DNA from: Paenibacillus harenae
GTDB taxonomy: Bacteria; Bacillota; Bacilli; Paenibacillales; Paenibacillaceae
Reading direction: 5' to 3'
DNA: 64,000 bases
NCBI RefSeq assembly: GCF_030812415.1
Contig: NZ_JAUSST010000002.1
Location: 372,001-436,000, forward strand
Below, piece after piece: positions 31,769-41,799 of the stretch. Under the pieces are notes generated by a model. It ran no database searches. It worked only from the letters and a program-made list of their open reading frames with translations, and was not told the DNA's origin. The position numbers and the translations under genes are program-made. The first letter of the stretch is position 1, and the number at the start of each line of letters is the position of its first letter.

Positions 31769-34150
31769 ATGGACAAAAAAACGGGTAACGGGCAACTATG
31801 GTCGCTATGGTACAAGCAGCCGGCCTCACGATGGGAGGAGGCGCTCCCTGTCGGCAACGGCCGCATGGGCGGCATGGTTTTCGGAGACGCATATAACGAA
31901 CGCATTCAATTGAACGAGGATACGTTATGGTCGGGATTTCCCCGCGATACGAACAATTACGAGGCGCTGCGCTATTTGAAGCGCGTGCGAGAACTGATTG
32001 CGGAGAAGAAATACGTAGAAGCCGAACAGCTCGTCCAGTCGAAGCTGCTTGGACGCAATGTGGAATCGTATCAGCCGCTCGGTGATTTGTGGTTGAAGCA
32101 AACGTTTGACGGCGGCGGCAAGCAGCAGGCCGCCGAGTATACAAGGTCGCTTGATCTGGATCATGCGATTCAGTCGGTTAGCTTCCGCATGGGCGATACG
32201 TTCTATCGCCGAGAGCTGTTCGTCAGCGCCGTCGATCAGGTGCTGTGCGTCAGGTATGAGGCGGAGGGGGAAGACGGCTTAACGATCGAAGCATCGCTCA
32301 CCTCCCCGCAGCCATACGAGTCGAGCAGCGAGAATGACAGCCTGCTTACGCTTAACGGCCGTTGTCCTACGCATGTGGCGGACAACTATATGGGGGATCA
32401 TCCGAGATCGGTGCAATACGAAGAGGATCGAGGCATCGCTTTCCAAGCGCGTCTTGCCATTCAACTTGGCGATGGCGTGACAACGACGGCTAGCGCGCAC
32501 CGGCAAAGTATGACGGCGAAGCATGGGCGGACGATTACCCTGATCCTCTCCGCCGCAACGAGCTTCAAGGGGTACGACAAACAGCCGGAGGGCACGGCGG
32601 ACGAGCTGCGCGAGGCCAACGACCGCCTATTAGAGGCGGCTGCCGCCCTTGGATACGATAAGCTGCGCGAGCGGCATATTGCGGAGCATCAGAAGCTGTT
32701 CCGGCGCGTTCAGCTGCATTTGGGCGTGACGGAGAACGGGCTCCTGCCGACCGATGAGCGGCTTGCCGCGTACAAGCGCGGCGAGAGCGATCCGGGGCTT
32801 GAGGCGCTCTACTTCCAATACGGCCGCTACCTGCTAATGGCAAGCTCAAGACCAGGCACGCAGCCTGCTAATCTGCAAGGCATATGGAATGATCGAATCC
32901 AGCCGCCTTGGAACAGCGACTATACGACGAACATCAATACCCAAATGAACTACTGGCCGGCAGAGCTCGCTAATTTGAGCGAATGTCATGAGCCGCTGCT
33001 GCGGATGATCGAAGAGCTTAGCGAGAACGGCACGCGGACAGCGGCGATCCATTATGGCGCGGAGGGCTGGGTCGCGCATCATAACGTCGATCTATGGCGC
33101 GCGTCCACTCCGACCGCCGGACATCCGAGCTGGGCGTTCTGGCCGCTTGGCGGCGTATGGTTGACGCAGCATCTATGGGAGCATTATTTGTACAATCCGG
33201 AGCTGGCGTTTCTGCGCGACAAAGCATATCCGCTCATGCGCGGCGCGGCATTGTTCTGTCTCGACTGGCTGGTTGAGTCCGAAGACGGATACCTGATGAC
33301 GTCGCCTTCGACGTCGCCGGAAAATAAGTTTCTGACGGATGAGGGAGAAGCGTGCAGCGTAGCCGTTTCATCGGCGATGGATATCACGCTGATCCGCGAG
33401 CTGTTCGAGCATATGCTGGTTGCGGCTAACCTGCTTGGAGCGGATGAGCAATTGTCAACTAGGATTGAGTCGGCTCTCGGCAAACTGCCGCCTTTGCGAA
33501 TTACGCCAAACGGGTTGCTTCAAGAATGGCATCATTGCTTTGAGGAGCAAGAGCCTGGGCACCGCCATGTGTCCCATCTCTACGGCATTTATCCGGGAAC
33601 GGCCGTTAACCGCGAGAGTACGCCCGAGCTGCTAGAAGCGGGCAGGCAGTCGCTTGCGAGCCGGATTGCCAATGGCGGCGGGCATACGGGCTGGAGCTGC
33701 GCGTGGCTAATCAACTTGTACGCCCGTCTTCGCGAGCCGGAGCAGGCGTATCGGTTCATTCATACGCTTCTCGCCCGGTCGACGCATCCGAATCTGTTCG
33801 ATGACCACCCTCCGTTCCAAATCGACGGCAACTTTGGCGGAACGGCCGGCATTGCGGAGCTGCTTCTCCAAAGCCATTTGGACAAGATCGAGCTATTGCC
33901 CTCTCTGCCGGAAGCATGGCCGACAGGGTATGTTAGAGGCTTGAAGGCCAGAGGCGGCTTCGAAGTCGATCTTAGCTGGGCTGATGGCAAGCTGACGGAA
34001 GCCCGCATCCATTCGACGCATGGGCAGAATTGCAGTTTGTCGTACGCGGATAGAGCGCTTGACGTTCGTTCGGCGAACGGAACGGCAATGGATGCAAGCA
34101 AGCCATTCACCACTACAGCCGGACAATGGTATACCATAACAGTCAAATAA
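31769..34150 (+). CDS. Glycoside hydrolase family 95 (alpha-L-fucosidase family)
   Basis: A 793-residue enzyme with family-95 landmarks: WYKQPASRWEEALPVGNGRMG at the start (opening shown as about residues 13-33), LNEDTLWSG, YTTNINTQMNYWPAELANL, TSPSTSPENKF with the probable acid Glu, HRHVSHLYGIYPG, and FQIDGNFGGTAGIAELLLQS containing the general-base Asp. GH95 inverting enzymes remove alpha-1,2-linked L-fucose, or L-galactose in some members. No signal peptide is seen, so it acts on imported oligosaccharides. The ATG at 31769 has GGAG eight bases upstream; 31739 is an in-frame alternative. The GH3 gene follows 43 bases later. Confidence 0.93.
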   Translation: MDKKTGNGQLWSLWYKQPASRWEEALPVGNGRMGGMVFGDAYNERIQLNEDTLWSGFPRDTNNYEALRYLKRVRELIAEKKYVEAEQLVQSKLLGRNVESYQPLGDLWLKQTFDGGGKQQAAEYTRSLDLDHAIQSVSFRMGDTFYRRELFVSAVDQVLCVRYEAEGEDGLTIEASLTSPQPYESSSENDSLLTLNGRCPTHVADNYMGDHPRSVQYEEDRGIAFQARLAIQLGDGVTTTASAHRQSMTAKHGRTITLILSAATSFKGYDKQPEGTADELREANDRLLEAAAALGYDKLRERHIAEHQKLFRRVQLHLGVTENGLLPTDERLAAYKRGESDPGLEALYFQYGRYLLMASSRPGTQPANLQGIWNDRIQPPWNSDYTTNINTQMNYWPAELANLSECHEPLLRMIEELSENGTRTAAIHYGAEGWVAHHNVDLWRASTPTAGHPSWAFWPLGGVWLTQHLWEHYLYNPELAFLRDKAYPLMRGAALFCLDWLVESEDGYLMTSPSTSPENKFLTDEGEACSVAVSSAMDITLIRELFEHMLVAANLLGADEQLSTRIESALGKLPPLRITPNGLLQEWHHCFEEQEPGHRHVSHLYGIYPGTAVNRESTPELLEAGRQSLASRIANGGGHTGWSCAWLINLYARLREPEQAYRFIHTLLARSTHPNLFDDHPPFQIDGNFGGTAGIAELLLQSHLDKIELLPSLPEAWPTGYVRGLKARGGFEVDLSWADGKLTEARIHSTHGQNCSLSYADRALDVRSANGTAMDASKPFTTTAGQWYTITVK

Positions 34151-34193
34151 ATAAATAACGATGAAATGCGAAATAGACGAGGAGAGTGTCTTA

Positions 34194-37031
34194 ATGACGA
34201 ATCAAACGCGTTACCCTTATGAAAATTCGGCTTTGCCGGCGCATGAGCGCGCGGTCGATCTCGTGTCCCGCTTTACGCTTGAAGAGAAGGTCGAATCGAT
34301 GGTGCAATACCAGCCGGCGATTGATCGGCTTGGCGTGAAGGCTTATAAACACGGTACGGAAGCCGCCCACGGCATGGCTTGGCTGGGCGAGGCGACGACT
34401 TTCCCGCAGCCGATCGGCCTTGGCTGTACCTGGAATCCGGAAATCATGAAGGAGATCGGATCGGTTATCGGCGACGAGGCGCGCGTCTATTATCAGCGCA
34501 ATCCGGCAATTAACGGTCTTACTCTATGGGCGCCGACTGTCGATATGGAGCGCGATCCGCGTTGGGGGCGTACGGAGGAAGCGTACGGCGAAGATCCGAA
34601 GCTGACCGGAGAACTGACGGCCGGACTTGTACAGGGTATCCAAGGCGACCATCCGAAGTACTTTAAGGCGGTCGCGACGCTGAAGCATTTTATCGGCAAC
34701 AACAATGAAATCAATCGAGGCAGCTGCTCGGCAAGCATCGACCCGCGCAACATGAAGGAATATTATCAAGCCGCGTTCAAGCCTGCTTTCGTTAAGGGCG
34801 GCGCGCATTCGATGATGACTTCGTATAATTCGGTCAACGGCACGCCGACGATTCTCCATGACGACGTTAACAAGGTCGTGAAGGAAGAGTGGGGCATGAA
34901 CGGCTTTATCGTCAGCGATGCGGGCGATCTGCTGGGCATCGTGAACGATCACCACTATTACGACAATTATAAGGAAGCTGTCGCGCATTCGATCAAAGCG
35001 GGCATCGACAGCATTACCGACGACAAAGACAAGTCCTGCGCGGCTATCCGCGAAGCACTTGCAGAAGGGCTGCTAGCGGAAAGCGATCTTGACGTGGCGC
35101 TCATTAACACTTTCCGCGTGCGTTTCTTGCTAGGCGAATTCGATACGGATGAAGAAGTGCCTTATGCGAATACGCCAGAGTCGAAGCTATGCGCGCCTGA
35201 GCATGCCGAGCTGTCGCTCCGTGCCGCGCGTGAATCGATCGTATTGCTGAAGAACGAGAACAATGCGCTTCCGCTTAATAAAGAGAAGCTCCGCAGCGTT
35301 GCCGTTATTGGACCGCTTGCCGATATCGTGTACCGCGACTGGTACTCGGGCTCGCTCCCTTACAAAGTAACGCCGCTGCAAGGCATAACCAGCAAACTCG
35401 AAGGAAAGAACGTCACGTATAGCAGCGGAAACGACCGCATCGTTTTGCAATCGGCGGCAAGCGGCGAAGAGCTGCGTATCGCGGCTGACAACGGGAACCG
35501 TCTACAGGCTGCGGGCAAGGGCATCGCCGGCGATACGTTCGAGCTGGCCGATTGGGGCTGGGGCAGCTATACGCTGCAAAGCATCCGGAACGGCAAGTTG
35601 CTCACGAGCGCGGACGATGCGAACATTGCAGCCAACGCGGACGAAGCGTTCGGCTGGTTCGTGAAGGAAGTATTCAAGCTGGACGAGCAAGAGGGCGGCC
35701 AATTGGCTATCCGTACTTGGAACGGCAAGCCGGTCGTCGCTTCGGAAGGCGGAGCGGGCTCGCTCGTCGTATCCGAAGAGGACGGCGAAGGCGCGAACAA
35801 GCAATCCGGACTGTTCGCTAAGAAGGTCGTAAGCGATGGTATCGCCGAAGCAGTGGCAGCGGCGAAATCGGCAGAAACGGCAATCGTGTTCGTCGGCAAC
35901 AATCCTCTCATTAACGGCAAAGAAGAGATCGATCGTCCGAGCCTTGACCTTGCCGCATCGCAGAACGAGCTGATCAGCGCCGTTCACGCGGCGAACCCGA
36001 ATACGATCGTTGTCGTCATCGGCAGCTATCCGTTCGCGCTGAATGAAGTGAACGGCAGCATTCCGGCAGTCGTTTACTTGTCGCATGCGGGACAAGAGCT
36101 CGGCAACGCCGTAGCGGATGTTTTATTCGGCGACTACTCGCCGGCCGGACGCCTGAACATGACGTGGTACAAGTCGGAGGAGCAGCTTACCGACCTGATG
36201 GACTACGACATTCGCAAAGGAAAGCGGACTTATTTGTACTTCGACGGCGAGCCGCTTTATCCATTCGGTCACGGTCTTAGCTACGGTCGATTCTCGTATA
36301 GCGGACTAGAGATTGCCGACCGCACGAAAGGGATGAACGGCGAAGTTCAAGTCCAGCTTCGCGTTACGAATCATTCATCCATGAAAGCCGACGAGGTTGT
36401 ACAGCTCTATGTCCGCGTTCAAGGCTCAAGAGTGGAACGTCCGCTCAAGAAGCTCGTTGGCTTCACGCGAATCGCGCTGCAGCCGGGCGAGACGAAGCTT
36501 GTCCAGCTTGCGGTACCGGCGGAAGAGCTGGCAATTTGGGACGTAACGCGCGACGTATTTTGTCTGGAGACGGCGGAATATACGTTCATGGCAGGCGGAT
36601 CATCGGCCGACGTGAAGGCGGAGGCGTCGATTGCCATTGCAGGCGAAATCATACCGGCCCGCAATCTATCGCTTCAGACCCGAGCGGACAACTATGACGA
36701 GTATGCCGGCGTTTACTTGGACGAGAGCAAAGAAGGCGGCTCATGCATCCGTCTATCCGGTGAAACCGGCTGGATCGCCTTCAAAGACATCGATTGGAGC
36801 AATGGAGCCGCGAATATCGAGGTAAGAGCAGCCGGTGGCGAAGCAGGCGGCGCCATTACGGTTCGGTCAGGCGGCGAGAGCGGAGCCGTTGCGGCTATCC
36901 TCGAGGTGCGGGCGAGCGGAGAGCAACCTTGGAGCACCGTCTCGGTAAAGCTGGACGGAGTTGACGCATCGAAAGACTTGTATCTGGAACTGAGCGGCAG
37001 CGTTAAGCTGAGCAGCTTCCGGATCCACTAA
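34194..37031 (+). CDS. Glycoside hydrolase family 3 with inserted beta-trefoil-like and C-terminal CBM6-like domains
   Basis: A 945-residue cytoplasmic GH3 enzyme. The TIM-like domain carries the nucleophile Asp242 in GFIVSDAGDLLG and the substrate-binding KHFIGNNNE. The alpha/beta sandwich is split by an insertion (about residues 410-545) rich in GNRLQA, NGKLLTSADD and NGKPVVASEGG repeats, reminiscent of a fascin-like beta-trefoil. A fibronectin-III-like domain follows. The last ~125 residues (YDEYAGVYLDES...GWIAFKDIDWSNGAANIEVRAAG) resemble CBM6. The activity could be beta-xylosidase, beta-glucosidase or a related exo-activity. The start at 34194 has GGAGAG seven bases upstream. It is probably co-transcribed with GH95. 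Confidence 0.92.
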   Translation: MTNQTRYPYENSALPAHERAVDLVSRFTLEEKVESMVQYQPAIDRLGVKAYKHGTEAAHGMAWLGEATTFPQPIGLGCTWNPEIMKEIGSVIGDEARVYYQRNPAINGLTLWAPTVDMERDPRWGRTEEAYGEDPKLTGELTAGLVQGIQGDHPKYFKAVATLKHFIGNNNEINRGSCSASIDPRNMKEYYQAAFKPAFVKGGAHSMMTSYNSVNGTPTILHDDVNKVVKEEWGMNGFIVSDAGDLLGIVNDHHYYDNYKEAVAHSIKAGIDSITDDKDKSCAAIREALAEGLLAESDLDVALINTFRVRFLLGEFDTDEEVPYANTPESKLCAPEHAELSLRAARESIVLLKNENNALPLNKEKLRSVAVIGPLADIVYRDWYSGSLPYKVTPLQGITSKLEGKNVTYSSGNDRIVLQSAASGEELRIAADNGNRLQAAGKGIAGDTFELADWGWGSYTLQSIRNGKLLTSADDANIAANADEAFGWFVKEVFKLDEQEGGQLAIRTWNGKPVVASEGGAGSLVVSEEDGEGANKQSGLFAKKVVSDGIAEAVAAAKSAETAIVFVGNNPLINGKEEIDRPSLDLAASQNELISAVHAANPNTIVVVIGSYPFALNEVNGSIPAVVYLSHAGQELGNAVADVLFGDYSPAGRLNMTWYKSEEQLTDLMDYDIRKGKRTYLYFDGEPLYPFGHGLSYGRFSYSGLEIADRTKGMNGEVQVQLRVTNHSSMKADEVVQLYVRVQGSRVERPLKKLVGFTRIALQPGETKLVQLAVPAEELAIWDVTRDVFCLETAEYTFMAGGSSADVKAEASIAIAGEIIPARNLSLQTRADNYDEYAGVYLDESKEGGSCIRLSGETGWIAFKDIDWSNGAANIEVRAAGGEAGGAITVRSGGESGAVAAILEVRASGEQPWSTVSVKLDGVDASKDLYLELSGSVKLSSFRIH

Positions 37032-37062
37032 GTACGCAATATTGCATGTCCTTTTGAAGAAG

Positions 37063-37117
37063 GAGACCCGAAGGAGTAAGCAGCGAGCATGCTGCAAGCT
37101 CCACGGGTCTCTTTTTT
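37063..37117 (+). terminator. Terminator of the GH95-GH3 unit
   Basis: GAGACCCG (37063-37070) and CGGGTCTC (37104-37111) form the outer stem, extended by GGAG/CTCC; TTTTTT follows. Confidence 0.85.
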
Positions 37118-37216
37118 CACATCCGTATCTCCGATTCGAATCTGAAAAATTGTCTAATTATGAGGGTATGCTCCGGGTAAACAATGTTATATTATATAGG
37201 ATGCTTATTTTAAAAT

Positions 37217-37232
37217 AAGAAAACGCTTTCCT
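37217..37232. promoter_or_regulatory. cre-like site upstream of the second kinase gene
   Basis: AGAAAACGCTTTCCT matches the CcpA catabolite-response consensus TGWAANCGNTNWCA apart from the outermost bases. It lies 23 bases before the kinase start codon, a place where CcpA would block transcription. Confidence 0.5.
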
Positions 37233-37254
37233 TGCCAAGGAGGCAGCTTGAGCG

Positions 37255-39051
37255 ATGATCAGCATGAAAAAGATAACGAAAAAAATGAATAACGTACGTA
37301 TCAAAAATAAACTGATTTTCTCGTTCGTCTTAGTCGTATTCGTGCCGGTGCTTATCGTGGGCGTGTTCTTGACCGTTGCATTCAGGCAGAACGTTCTCGA
37401 CCAGGCCACGCAGCAGATTACGAATAACGTGGAGCGCATCAAGAAGCAGACAACCGACATTATCCGGATGCCGATCGAAATATCCGATACGCTGCTCGTG
37501 GACAGCCGCCTGACGAATGTCGTCAATACGCAGTATCAGTCTGCCTTCGAGGTTGTGAAGGCATTCTGGGATTATCGCGACTTCCGCGATTACATTAAGC
37601 TGTACAACGAGGTTTACAATATTCGTTTCTATACGACCAACATGACCATACTGGACAACTGGGAATTTCTGAAAGTAAAAGACGAGATTACTGCAATGCC
37701 CTGGTATAACTCCGCGCTGGCGCAAGAAGACATTGTTTGGGCGTATATTAACGACGAGACGAAGCAAAACAACAAATATTTAAGCCTTATTCGCAAAATA
37801 TCATTCCCGACTTACCGTACGAGCGGCGTTCTCGTTATCGACGTTAATCCGCAGGAATTAAACGCGATGATCAGCCAAGAGCCGTTCGATACAATGATTA
37901 TCGATGACAACGGTTATATTGTCGCTGCCAAAAACACCGGCTGGGTGGGACTGAGAATATCCGAGCTGGACTTTGCCAGCGAATTGACGGACAAGCCGGA
38001 AGGGACGTATGAATTCAAGTTCGAAGGCAAACCGTCCAAGGTTGTGATCGAGAATCTGATGCCGGCGTCCAGCAGCAACGGACTGAAGATCATATCGGTA
38101 TTTACCATCGATAGTATAGTAAGCGGCGCTAACCGGATCAGTTTGTTAGGGTTCGGGATTATTATGATCAGTCTCGTCATCGCTTTCATATTGATCTACT
38201 TCTTCTCCTCCATTCTGGCGAAGCGCATGCTTGTGCTGAACAAAGATTTGAACAAAGTAGCGTTAGGCGACTTAAACGTGATTTCCGATGTGAGCGGCAA
38301 TGACGAGATCGGACTGCTTTCGAGACAGTTCAACAACATGGTTGTCAGCATTCGGGGACTCATGGACGAAGTATCCGAATCGCATCAGCAGCAGGCGCAG
38401 TTGCAACTGAGGCAGAAAGAAATCAAGCTGAAGATGATGGCGAGCCAGATCAATCCGCATTTCCTGTTCAATGCGCTCGAATCCATTCGTATGAAAGCCC
38501 ATATTAAAGGCGAGAAAGAGATATCCTACATTGTACGAATGCTAGGCAAAATGATCAGACGAAACCTCGAGGTCGGGACGAAGAAGATCGCGTTAAGGGA
38601 CGAGATAGAGATCGTTCACAGCTATTTGGAAATTCAGAAGTTCAGGTACGGCGACGAGCGTCTCACCTTCCAGATTGATATTGCGCACCAAAGCGAAGGG
38701 ATCGAGATACCGCCTCTCATTATTCAACCGCTAATTGAGAATGCGGTCGTTCATGGACTGGAGAACCGGGCTGAAGGCGGGTTCATATCCTTATCGACAA
38801 GAGTCGACGGCAATAAGCTCCGGGTGGAGGTTGCCGATAACGGCGTCGGCATCAGCGAGGAAAGAATGGGTCAAATTATTGCGTCGCTGCACGATATGGA
38901 AGAAGAAGACGAATACCGGATCGGACTCCGCAACGTTCATCAGAGACTGACAATGATATACGGCGAGGCTCATGGCCTCCAAATTCAGAGCGGAGCCGAG
39001 GGCACCCGCATTACGTTCGAGATACCGATGGGGGGTCATCATTATGCATAA
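37255..39051 (+). CDS. Sensor histidine kinase (YesM family)
   Basis: A 598-residue membrane kinase with a first helix at about 21-43, an extracellular Cache-like sensor (about 45-290), a second helix (ISLLGFGIIMISLVIAFILI), HAMP, coiled coil, and a His_kinase/HATPase_c core. The phosphoacceptor is His402 in SQINPHFLFNALES. The N box is PPLIIQPLIENAVVHG, with VADNGVGI after it. AAGGAGG lies ten bases before the ATG. The response regulator overlaps its last eight bases, so the pair is translationally coupled. A cre-like site suggests glucose repression. Confidence 0.93.
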   Translation: MISMKKITKKMNNVRIKNKLIFSFVLVVFVPVLIVGVFLTVAFRQNVLDQATQQITNNVERIKKQTTDIIRMPIEISDTLLVDSRLTNVVNTQYQSAFEVVKAFWDYRDFRDYIKLYNEVYNIRFYTTNMTILDNWEFLKVKDEITAMPWYNSALAQEDIVWAYINDETKQNNKYLSLIRKISFPTYRTSGVLVIDVNPQELNAMISQEPFDTMIIDDNGYIVAAKNTGWVGLRISELDFASELTDKPEGTYEFKFEGKPSKVVIENLMPASSSNGLKIISVFTIDSIVSGANRISLLGFGIIMISLVIAFILIYFFSSILAKRMLVLNKDLNKVALGDLNVISDVSGNDEIGLLSRQFNNMVVSIRGLMDEVSESHQQQAQLQLRQKEIKLKMMASQINPHFLFNALESIRMKAHIKGEKEISYIVRMLGKMIRRNLEVGTKKIALRDEIEIVHSYLEIQKFRYGDERLTFQIDIAHQSEGIEIPPLIIQPLIENAVVHGLENRAEGGFISLSTRVDGNKLRVEVADNGVGISEERMGQIIASLHDMEEEDEYRIGLRNVHQRLTMIYGEAHGLQIQSGAEGTRITFEIPMGGHHYA

Positions 39052-40576
39052 AGTGTTGATTGTTGACGATGAACCGATGATACGCGAAGGGTTAAAAACG
39101 ATTATCGAATGGGACAAGCATGGCTTTGTCGTTATAGGCGAAGCATCGAACGGTCTCGACGCGCTGGATAAATATCAAGCGCTGCAGCCCGATCTTATTC
39201 TTATCGACATCCGTATGCCGGGCATGGACGGTTTGCAGTTTATTAACGAAGTTAGAAAAAACGATACAACGACGAATTTTATCATTTTAAGCGGATATGC
39301 GGACTTTGAATATGCGAAGAAAGCGATCGGTTTCGGCGTTGACGGCTATATATTGAAGCCGGTGGACGAGGATGAGCTTGAGACGTATGTCGAGCGAATC
39401 GCCGGGAGCCTGAAGCGGAGAGGCGAGCAGCAGGTAAACAGCGAGCAGACGCTTCTGCTGCGCAGGGAGGAATTGCTTCAGAAGCTGTCTGGCGGTCACC
39501 TGCTAGAGGAGGTACCGGCAGATAACGAGGCGCAGGCGCTGCTCGGCATGACCGCGAAGTATTATCAGCTCATGTTGATTGAAGTATACAGCCGCGAGCA
39601 TTCGTTAACGAGGGGCGATACGTTCAAGAAGAAGCTTGCCGAGCTGATCGAGCAGAAAGAAATGGGGTTTGTGTTCAGCGCCGAGCCATACATTGGCGTG
39701 CTGCTGAAAGATTATTTGCTTCAAAGCGGCTCAAGGGAACAGATGACCGGCTGGCTGACGGAACTGTGCGGTCCGAACGCAAGATTTGCAGCAGCCGTTA
39801 GCGAGCCTGTTCGCGACTGGCGGGAGCTGCAGGGCTGGGCACAACCCGTTAACGACTTGCTGAAGAGCCGATTCATGCTCAAAGGACAGCAGATTCATAT
39901 CGCGACATTGTCCGAAGAGACAAGAGAAGTCGAGGACGACCTCTCACAAATCGTTGAATCGTTTGCGTTGCAGCTTTATTATATGATTGACATTGGCAGC
40001 GTAGAGGGCGTAGAGAAGGCGCTCAGCGAAGCGGAAGCCAAGATTGCGGCGATGGGTGGCGCTACCGAGCAGATGCTGAAGTCATCCTGGGCGAGTATTG
40101 TGTCGATTGTGTTGAACAAGGTAGCCACGGCTAATCCTTCCTTGCCGATACAAGAGTATTTACCGATGATTACCGCGCTCTACCTGGAGCATCATTATAA
40201 TGAGATGCTCGATAAGCTGCAGCTCAAGCTGGCTGATTTGGCACAGAGGGTCGGCCGTTCGGATGCTTCTTCGGTCATGAAGCAAATAACGGATTTTATA
40301 GAGCGCCATTATTACGAGAATCTTAAGCTGGAAACATTGGCCGATCTGTTCAACTACAATAGCGGGTATTTGGGCAAAATGTTCAAAAGCCACACCGGAC
40401 AGCACTTCAACACCTACCTCGATCAGATCCGAATCCAGCATGCGATCGAGCTGCTGCAGGAGGGGATGAAGGTGCATCAGGTTTCGGAGCGCGTCGGATA
40501 TGCCAACGTCGATTACTTTCACAGCAAGTTCAAGAAGTACAAAGGCGTATCGCCTTCCACGTACAAAAAAATATAA
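39044..40576 (+). CDS. Response regulator with AraC-type DNA-binding domain (YesN family)
   Basis: 510 residues from ATG 39044, which follows GGGGGG and overlaps the kinase stop. The receiver domain has LIVDDEP, phosphoacceptor Asp55 in LILIDIRMPGMDG and Lys in YILKPVDED. The C-terminal AraC module contains LKLETLADLFNYNSGYLGKMFK and VHQVSERVGYANVDYFHSKFKK. It presumably activates the LplB/LplC/LplA-type importer downstream and perhaps the GH95-GH3 unit. A longer in-frame version from 38972 is implausible because it lies inside the kinase gene. Confidence 0.93.
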   Translation: MHKVLIVDDEPMIREGLKTIIEWDKHGFVVIGEASNGLDALDKYQALQPDLILIDIRMPGMDGLQFINEVRKNDTTTNFIILSGYADFEYAKKAIGFGVDGYILKPVDEDELETYVERIAGSLKRRGEQQVNSEQTLLLRREELLQKLSGGHLLEEVPADNEAQALLGMTAKYYQLMLIEVYSREHSLTRGDTFKKKLAELIEQKEMGFVFSAEPYIGVLLKDYLLQSGSREQMTGWLTELCGPNARFAAAVSEPVRDWRELQGWAQPVNDLLKSRFMLKGQQIHIATLSEETREVEDDLSQIVESFALQLYYMIDIGSVEGVEKALSEAEAKIAAMGGATEQMLKSSWASIVSIVLNKVATANPSLPIQEYLPMITALYLEHHYNEMLDKLQLKLADLAQRVGRSDASSVMKQITDFIERHYYENLKLETLADLFNYNSGYLGKMFKSHTGQHFNTYLDQIRIQHAIELLQEGMKVHQVSERVGYANVDYFHSKFKKYKGVSPSTYKKI

Positions 40577-40578
40577 GC

Positions 40579-40633
40579 CGGGCTTGCCGATCGTTCTCGT
40601 TCAGAACAAATGCGGCTGCCCGTCTTTTTTTTT
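40579..40633 (+). terminator. Terminator after the second two-component pair
   Basis: CGGGCTTGCCG pairs with CGGCTGCCCG around a loop containing a GTTCT/AGAAC inner stem. A run of ten T follows. Confidence 0.85.
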
Positions 40634-40653
40634 ATTCATGTCAAAAATAAAAA

Positions 40654-40667
40654 TGAAAGCGCTTGAA
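40654..40667. promoter_or_regulatory. cre-like site upstream of the second importer operon
   Basis: TGAAAGCGCTTGAA matches 12 of 14 bases of the catabolite-response consensus TGWAANCGNTNWCA, with an intact AAAGCGCTT core. It lies about 160 bases before the first permease gene, consistent with CcpA control of a sugar operon. Confidence 0.6.
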
Positions 40668-40824
40668 AGAACTTATTTTTATATGATTTTCTCACGGATT
40701 TGTCGGGTGCAAGGGTATCCTTTCCGTCGGGTATCATTAGGACATAAGAGAGAGGGCAAGCTTTAGAAGATAAATAATCGATGCTTGCCAAGCCGACTGT
40801 GTTCGTTAAATAGGAGGAGCATTC

Positions 40825-41787
40825 ATGAAATCGCTAACAGCAACAGACGTTCCGCAGAAAGGGACGGAGAAGAAGCGGTCTTCCGTATGGAAGAGAGCCC
40901 TTCAGCAGCGTTATTTGTATCTGATGTCACTGCCTTTCGTCATTTGGGTCATTGTATTCGCATACGTCCCGGTATGGGGCTGGATCACCGCATTCCAGAA
41001 CTACAAACCAAAAAATTCGTTCTTGGATCAGAAGTGGGTAGGGCTGGACAATTTTGTTGAATTGTTCGGAGATGAACGATTCTATCTCGTCCTTCGCAAT
41101 ACGCTGGCCATGAGCTCGATGGGCCTTATCGTTGGATTTACGATTCCTGTCATATTCGCGCTGCTGCTTAACGAAATGAAGGGGCAGTTTTTCAAGCGTT
41201 CGATTCAAACGATTTCGTATTTGCCCCATTTCGTGTCATGGGTCGTTGTAGCCGGTCTCGTATCGAAGATGCTGTCAACCGACGGCGGCGCAGTCAACCA
41301 ATTGTTGATGTCGCTCCATCTCATTGAAGAGCCGGTTCAATTCATGGCAAAGGGCAGCTGGTTCTGGGGAATCGTCACGTTGTCGGATCTATGGAAGGAG
41401 CTTGGGTGGAATTCGATCATCTTCTTGGCTGCGATGGCTGGCATCGATCCGGAGCTGTATGAGGCCTCGACGGTTGACGGCGCAGGCCGCTTCCGCAAAA
41501 TGTGGCATATTACGCTGCCTGGCATTCGCACGACGTTCATGGTGCTTTTCATTCTTTCCATCGGGCATTTGGTCAGCATCGGCTTCGAGAAGCAAATGCT
41601 TCTAGGCAATCCTCTCGTAACGGATTATTCGGAAGTACTCGATTTGTACGCGCTCAAGTACGGGATTCAAATGAGCCGCTATTCGTATGGTACGGCAATC
41701 GGCATATTCAACTCCGTCGTCAGCATTCTGCTCGTATTAATCGCGAACGGTATTTACAAACGAGTCACCAAAGAATCAATCATATAG
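40825..41787 (+). CDS. ABC transporter permease (LplB/YteP type)
   Basis: A 320-residue permease of the subfamily that imports plant-polysaccharide oligomers. The N-terminal cytoplasmic tail is basic (EKKRSSVWKRALQQR), six helices follow, and the EAA loop reads YEASTVDGAGRFRKMWHITL. AGGAGG precedes the ATG. The partner gene begins 12 bases later. As in other systems of this type no ATPase gene is present, so a shared MsmX-like subunit is expected. Confidence 0.93.
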   Translation: MKSLTATDVPQKGTEKKRSSVWKRALQQRYLYLMSLPFVIWVIVFAYVPVWGWITAFQNYKPKNSFLDQKWVGLDNFVELFGDERFYLVLRNTLAMSSMGLIVGFTIPVIFALLLNEMKGQFFKRSIQTISYLPHFVSWVVVAGLVSKMLSTDGGAVNQLLMSLHLIEEPVQFMAKGSWFWGIVTLSDLWKELGWNSIIFLAAMAGIDPELYEASTVDGAGRFRKMWHITLPGIRTTFMVLFILSIGHLVSIGFEKQMLLGNPLVTDYSEVLDLYALKYGIQMSRYSYGTAIGIFNSVVSILLVLIANGIYKRVTKESII

Positions 41788-41799
41788 GAGGATCGGCAT

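Noticed and set aside
38972..39043. Longer N terminus of the second response regulator
   Set aside because: It lies fully inside the kinase gene and adds residues not expected before a receiver domain.
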